Positions 7,159-9,649 of a DNA stretch of 9,649 bases are shown piece after piece; within the stretch, counting starts at the first letter, position 1, and every line of letters starts with the position of its first letter. A program made the translations under genes and the position numbers. Source of the DNA: Mageeibacillus sp. UBA5747 (GTDB lineage Bacteria > Bacillota > Clostridia > Saccharofermentanales > UBA5734); NCBI GenBank assembly GCA_002419145.1, contig DIFN01000067.1, positions 1 to 9,649 on the forward strand. The letters run 5' to 3'. The notes under the pieces are model-generated. The model was not told the origin of the DNA. It saw only the letters and a program-made list of their open reading frames with translations, and did not search any database.

Positions 7159-7183
7159 TCGTTACATTTATCTGGAATCTAGG
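7159..7183 (-). repeat. Right terminal inverted repeat of the IS1634-family element
   Basis: TCGTTACAT, six diverged bases, then GGAATCTAGG, the inverse of 5428-5452. It lies 108 bases upstream of the transposase start codon. Confidence 0.85.
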
Positions 7184-7510
7184 TTATCTGCAGCAGAACA
7201 ATCAGACTGTCCCAGGCTGGGACAACAGACCAACAGATAAACCGACAACATTTATGTTGGCAGCAGTCTTTTTGGGCATCCAGGTCATGCTGCTGAAAAA
7301 AAACAGCGATTCTTTCTGAAAAGCCCTCAGAGAGGCATTTGGCGCTTCTTGCCGCGCTCGGGCTGGATACTTCCGTCTTTCTAGACCCTGGCGGTCGATG
7401 TACGCCGATAATTCCTCTCAAATCGGGTTCTTAGGGGTGAGGAATGTGGGGTACAAGATTTGATCCGAGCATACACTGTCGTGATTGATCAATATTGCTA
7501 GCAATTCCAA
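7184..7510. other. Gene-free stretch between the IS and the SoxB-like gene
   Basis: I find no gene with a ribosome site or recognisable family in these 327 bases; an 80-codon minus-strand frame (7421-7179) resembles nothing I know and has an odd, cysteine-rich composition. Visible symmetry: GTCCCAG-G-CTGGGAC at 7209-7223, CAACAT-TT-ATGTTG at 7246-7259, TTGATCAA at 7485-7492 and ATTGCTAGCAAT at 7494-7505. The last two lie just after the stop codon of the minus-strand gene. None is followed by a T-run typical of an intrinsic terminator. Confidence 0.4.
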
Positions 7511-8959
7511 CTACACTGCAACAAAAGTCCCCCTAAGTTCCGCATGGAGGAGACTATTCTTGATCAGGTATGTCTGCATCGCATCTATGATCCGTTCTGG
7601 CCGGTTTTCACGATTGCGGCCATATTTTTGAGGAACTCCTTGTGACGTTACGAATGCTGCTGTGTAGTATCGGTCAGGATTCACTTCTTCATTGCCAATA
7701 AAAAGTTTTTGGATACGGTGTCCCGGTGGATTCTCTATCTTGAAGTAGAGGTTAAGGCCAAGGCAGCGTTTAACATATCCTCCCATCTGCGAGTACGGAT
7801 CACACGAAAACGTTCTTTCGAGGTTTTCCTCCAACATAACCAACAGTTCTTGTCCTGTCAGTTCTAGGGTTGAGACCGGCGGATTCATGGGGATTATGTT
7901 GTACAGGTCATTCAACGTGATCTCCCCAGGAATTATCGGTGCACCATAACGCCAACCATTCGAGAACGCTAATTGCGCACCGGTGTTTTCGAGTAAAACC
8001 TGCAAGAGAAAATTGTCCATCGTCGTTTCCAGTGTGGTGGCCCGATTGAGCGCTGTCGCCGTTCTCCCCACAACCGTCGACAATTCCTTTTCATAGGGCG
8101 CGAGCACCTGGCGTATGACATCCTCCACTTCGGGATCGGGAGAAATATTGGCTTCAACCTCAATCAAGCGGTGCCGATAATCAACGATCTGGCTACCCTC
8201 CAATTCCAGGTCCAAGTGCCCTAGGAAGGATCCGTGGCAGCCCGATTGTATGACCAGTGTCTTCCCTTGGAGGACCAAATGATCAAGTCGGTTATGGGTA
8301 TGGCCACTCAGACAAATATCAATACCTGAAACATCCGAAATAAGCTTCATATCCTGGGGAAAACCCAGATGCGAGACAAGAATGATCAGGTCTGCCTTCT
8401 CCTGATTGCGCAGAACATCAATGATTGGAGGGAGTTCTTTGATGCCCAAGGTGAATTCTAGTCCTTCGCTGTAAGAAGGTGGCATGGTCTTGTCAATAAT
8501 GTTTGAAGCGGCACCCACCAGACCAATCCTTAGCCCACCGATCTCTTTGACAATATATGGGGGAAAAATCAATCCCCTTGTCGTTTGATCATAAATATTG
8601 AGCGCGAGCATTGGATAACCAAGCTCAGCAGCACGTTGCTTGAAGATCTTGGGACCGTACGCAAATTCCCAATGAGCAGTCATCGCGTCGAGACCTAATG
8701 AGTTTAAAACAGGGATCATCGCTTCGCCTTGCGTCTTCAGTGCAGGATATGTACCGTGGATTGTATCCCCGCAATCACAAAACAAAACACGTCCCCGATG
8801 TTCAGCCCGAAGTTGCTTAACAATGGTGGCTATGCGGGCATATCCTCCTGCAGGTCGATATACTGCCCGTCCACCCTGCCAGAACAGTTCCTGATGCAGA
8901 TCAAAATAGGCGTGACTGTCGTTCATTTGAATGATGTTCAATGATGTTTTACTTTCCAT
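7511..8959 (-). CDS. SoxB-like metallophosphoesterase / 5'-nucleotidase family protein, no export signal
   Basis: The 482 residues have the two-domain layout of 5'-nucleotidases: an N-terminal dimetal phosphoesterase domain and a C-terminal substrate domain. Metal-site blocks are NDSH (D14, H16), CDCGDT (D65), SHLG (H197) and GHTH (H220, H222). Where ordinary nucleotidases have GNHEFDYG, this has AHWEFAYG (95-102), the arrangement typical of SoxB, the thiosulfohydrolase of the Sox pathway. AFSNGWRYG and ENLERTFSCDPYSQMGGYVK also follow SoxB rather than UshA. Unlike exported SoxB it has no Tat or Sec leader, and no sox genes are near. I chose the ATG at 8959 (AAGGGG at 8967-8972, spacing 7); starting 52 codons upstream would overlap the membrane gene and add unconserved residues. 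Substrate is unknown: a sulfur ester or a nucleotide are both possible. Confidence 0.85.
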   Translation of the reverse strand: MESKTSLNIIQMNDSHAYFDLHQELFWQGGRAVYRPAGGYARIATIVKQLRAEHRGRVLFCDCGDTIHGTYPALKTQGEAMIPVLNSLGLDAMTAHWEFAYGPKIFKQRAAELGYPMLALNIYDQTTRGLIFPPYIVKEIGGLRIGLVGAASNIIDKTMPPSYSEGLEFTLGIKELPPIIDVLRNQEKADLIILVSHLGFPQDMKLISDVSGIDICLSGHTHNRLDHLVLQGKTLVIQSGCHGSFLGHLDLELEGSQIVDYRHRLIEVEANISPDPEVEDVIRQVLAPYEKELSTVVGRTATALNRATTLETTMDNFLLQVLLENTGAQLAFSNGWRYGAPIIPGEITLNDLYNIIPMNPPVSTLELTGQELLVMLEENLERTFSCDPYSQMGGYVKRCLGLNLYFKIENPPGHRIQKLFIGNEEVNPDRYYTAAFVTSQGVPQKYGRNRENRPERIIDAMQTYLIKNSLLHAELRGTFVAV

Positions 8960-8970
8960 GATCTTTCCCC

Positions 8971-9323
8971 TTACTGAAGAGTAATCCAAAACACCAGAGC
9001 AGCGATAATCAGCAGAACTGCAGTTATTAATATCATTGCGCCCAACGAATTCTTCGAGAGGCCCTTTTGCGAAAGTCTCTTTCTGTACGGTGATAACTGA
9101 TGAGCGCATAAACAAAGATGCTTGCTCCCCAAATTACGAGCAATCCGCCAATCACATACGAAACTACCTTGTGTATAGAGCTGCTATAGACGAGAGCACG
9201 CACAACTGCCAAGCCACCGCCCAGCGCCGCCAACCCAGTCCGAATCCAAGCAGAGAATGTCCGTTCAGCTGCCAATAGTGTCCGTTCTGAGGCAAGTTCA
9301 TCGCGGCCTAAATCATCATGCAT
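8971..9323 (-). pseudogene. DUF202 (YidH-like) small membrane protein, frameshifted before its third membrane segment
   Basis: As it stands, translation from the ATG at 9323 gives 96 residues ending at 9033. These include the DUF202 signature SERTLLAAERTFSAWIRTGL (about 13-31) and two hydrophobic segments (about 24-46 and 53-75). After residue 81 the product turns basic and stops. Reading on one frame over, from the A-run at 9080-9082, gives KRLSQKGLSKNSLGA and then a hydrophobic segment, MILITAVLLIIAALVFWITL, ending at a TAA at 8973-8971. One added A restores a 117-residue three-segment protein, close to E. coli YidH (115). The SoxB-like gene begins 11 bases downstream, and its ribosome site overlaps this stop codon, so the pair is probably one operon. 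DUF202 has no firm function. A sequencing error is possible. The start is supported by AGGGCGAG about 6 bases upstream. Confidence 0.82.
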
Positions 9324-9377
9324 TCATCTCGCCCTGTAACGATTGTCCTTCTCATAAAACAACATGTAGTCAATATT

Positions 9378-9383
9378 ATTATA
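9378..9383 (-). promoter_or_regulatory. Possible -10 box for the DUF202/SoxB-like unit
   Basis: TATAAT on the minus strand at 9383-9378, 54 bases before the ATG at 9323. The base sequence around it is A+T-rich, but no recognisable -35 box lies 16-18 bases upstream, so an activator would be needed or the true promoter is elsewhere. Confidence 0.4.
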
Positions 9384-9437
9384 CACCCCTAACACTAAAC
9401 TTTCATTCGAATAACAATGCACACCTCTAGATCCCAT

Positions 9438-9486
9438 TGCACACTCCCAGCCCTGTAATCGTTAAACAGTAGGGAGGGAGTGTGCA
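9438..9486. repeat. 11-bp perfect inverted repeat with related CACAC repeats beside it
   Basis: TGCACACTCCC at 9438-9448 is exactly inverted as GGGAGTGTGCA at 9476-9486. The 27-base interior can partly pair as well (CTGT with ACAG). Related direct copies lie toward the DUF202 gene: ATTGCACAC (9436-9444), AATGCACAC (9416-9424) and ATTATACAC (9378-9386), the last overlapping the candidate -10 box. No clear T-run follows on either strand, so a terminator is unlikely. It may be an operator cluster in this divergent intergenic region, a folded leader RNA, or a mobile element end. Confidence 0.6.
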
Positions 9487-9566
9487 TTTCTATCATTTTG
9501 TGGTAGTTTTGCCAACCCTAGTACCATCTATGGATAGAATCGCTTCTGTCAACAGGTGGTATTATT

Positions 9567-9611
9567 ATGCCTGGAAATTGCTCGTATCAGGCGCTTTCGG
9601 GGATTTGGTGA
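9567..9611 (+). CDS. Putative 14-residue leader peptide
   Basis: ATG at 9567 has a good ribosome site, AGGTGGT, at 9554-9560. It encodes MPGNCSYQALSGIW and stops at a TGA (9609-9611), 7 bases before the next ATG. The downstream gene's GGTGA ribosome site overlaps this stop, which would couple the two. No run of a single amino acid typical of an attenuation leader is present. No family is recognised, and a chance ORF cannot be excluded. Confidence 0.35.
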   Translation: MPGNCSYQALSGIW

Positions 9612-9618
9612 TAATTAA

Positions 9619-9649
9619 ATGGCTAATAAATATCGGTCCGGAGGCATCG
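9619..9649 (+). CDS. Start of an unidentified gene, cut by the right edge
   Basis: ATG at 9619 follows GGTGA at 9607-9611 with a 7-base spacing. The ten visible codons read MANKYRSGGI, with no stop before the window ends. Nothing can be said about function. It is divergent from the DUF202/SoxB-like unit. No confident promoter is visible upstream. Confidence 0.4.
   Translation, partial: MANKYRSGGI

Larger units (their letters stand above)
5428..7183 (-). mobile_element. IS1634-family insertion sequence, apparently complete
   Basis: A 1,756-base element bounded by 25-base imperfect terminal inverted repeats (22 of 25 positions match) and filled by one uninterrupted transposase gene. Size and single-ORF layout fit the IS1634 family (IS4-like DDE elements). 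No clear target duplication is seen next to the ends: GCAGCAT ends the left flank, and CTGCAGCAG lies a few bases inside the right flank. Both ends and the open reading frame being intact suggests a fairly recent insertion. Exact ends are inferred from where the repeat match stops. Confidence 0.82.

Noticed and set aside
8960..9115. N-terminal 52-residue extension of the SoxB-like protein
   Set aside because: It overlaps the DUF202 gene in another frame, has no conserved motif or membrane leader, and an ATG with a good ribosome site exists at 8959.
9438..9486. Intrinsic terminator at the inverted repeat
   Set aside because: Neither strand has a clear T-run after the hairpin, the interior loop is long, and the site lies between two divergent starts where no terminator is needed.

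Overview
The window looks like chromosomal DNA from a Gram-positive bacterium, most likely a Clostridia-type member of the Bacillota. The clues are strong AAGGAGG-type ribosome binding sites, a tRNA gene with its CCA encoded, perfect sigma-70-type promoter boxes, and radA next to ispD (part of the radA-disA-ispD order of many Firmicutes, here without disA). The genus is not recognisable from the sequence alone.

Left part (1-4733, visibly G+C-rich, housekeeping). A minus-strand pair, radA followed 15 bases later by ispD, runs off the left edge. Divergent from it is a plus-strand pair: an L-ribulose-5-phosphate 4-epimerase (araD family) and an AMP-forming acyl-CoA synthetase. The two units share an 86-base intergenic region with a self-complementary ATTATAAT box that can act as a -10 element in both directions. 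The epimerase keeps every catalytic residue I can place except one zinc-ligand histidine, which reads arginine.

Middle (4734-7183, mobile DNA around a tRNA). A relic resembling an IS21-type terminus precedes a free-standing tRNA-Ala(CGC) unit with consensus promoter and intrinsic terminator. Directly after the terminator come a truncated IS1182-type transposase relic and then an apparently complete IS1634-family element with 25-bp imperfect inverted repeats and an uninterrupted 540-aa transposase.

Right part (7184-9649, lower G+C, accessory). A gene-free stretch is followed by a minus-strand pair: a DUF202 small membrane protein gene, broken by a one-base frameshift, and a 482-aa metallophosphoesterase/5'-nucleotidase that resembles the thiosulfohydrolase SoxB but has no export signal and no sox neighbours. 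Upstream of these are an 11-bp inverted repeat with related short repeats, and then a plus-strand unit of a 14-codon ORF and the start of an unidentified gene cut by the right edge.

The left half therefore holds ordinary metabolism and repair genes, while everything right of the tRNA looks like an insertion-prone or acquired segment. The best candidates for something unusual are the orphan cytoplasmic SoxB-like protein with its DUF202 partner, and the epimerase with the altered metal site.
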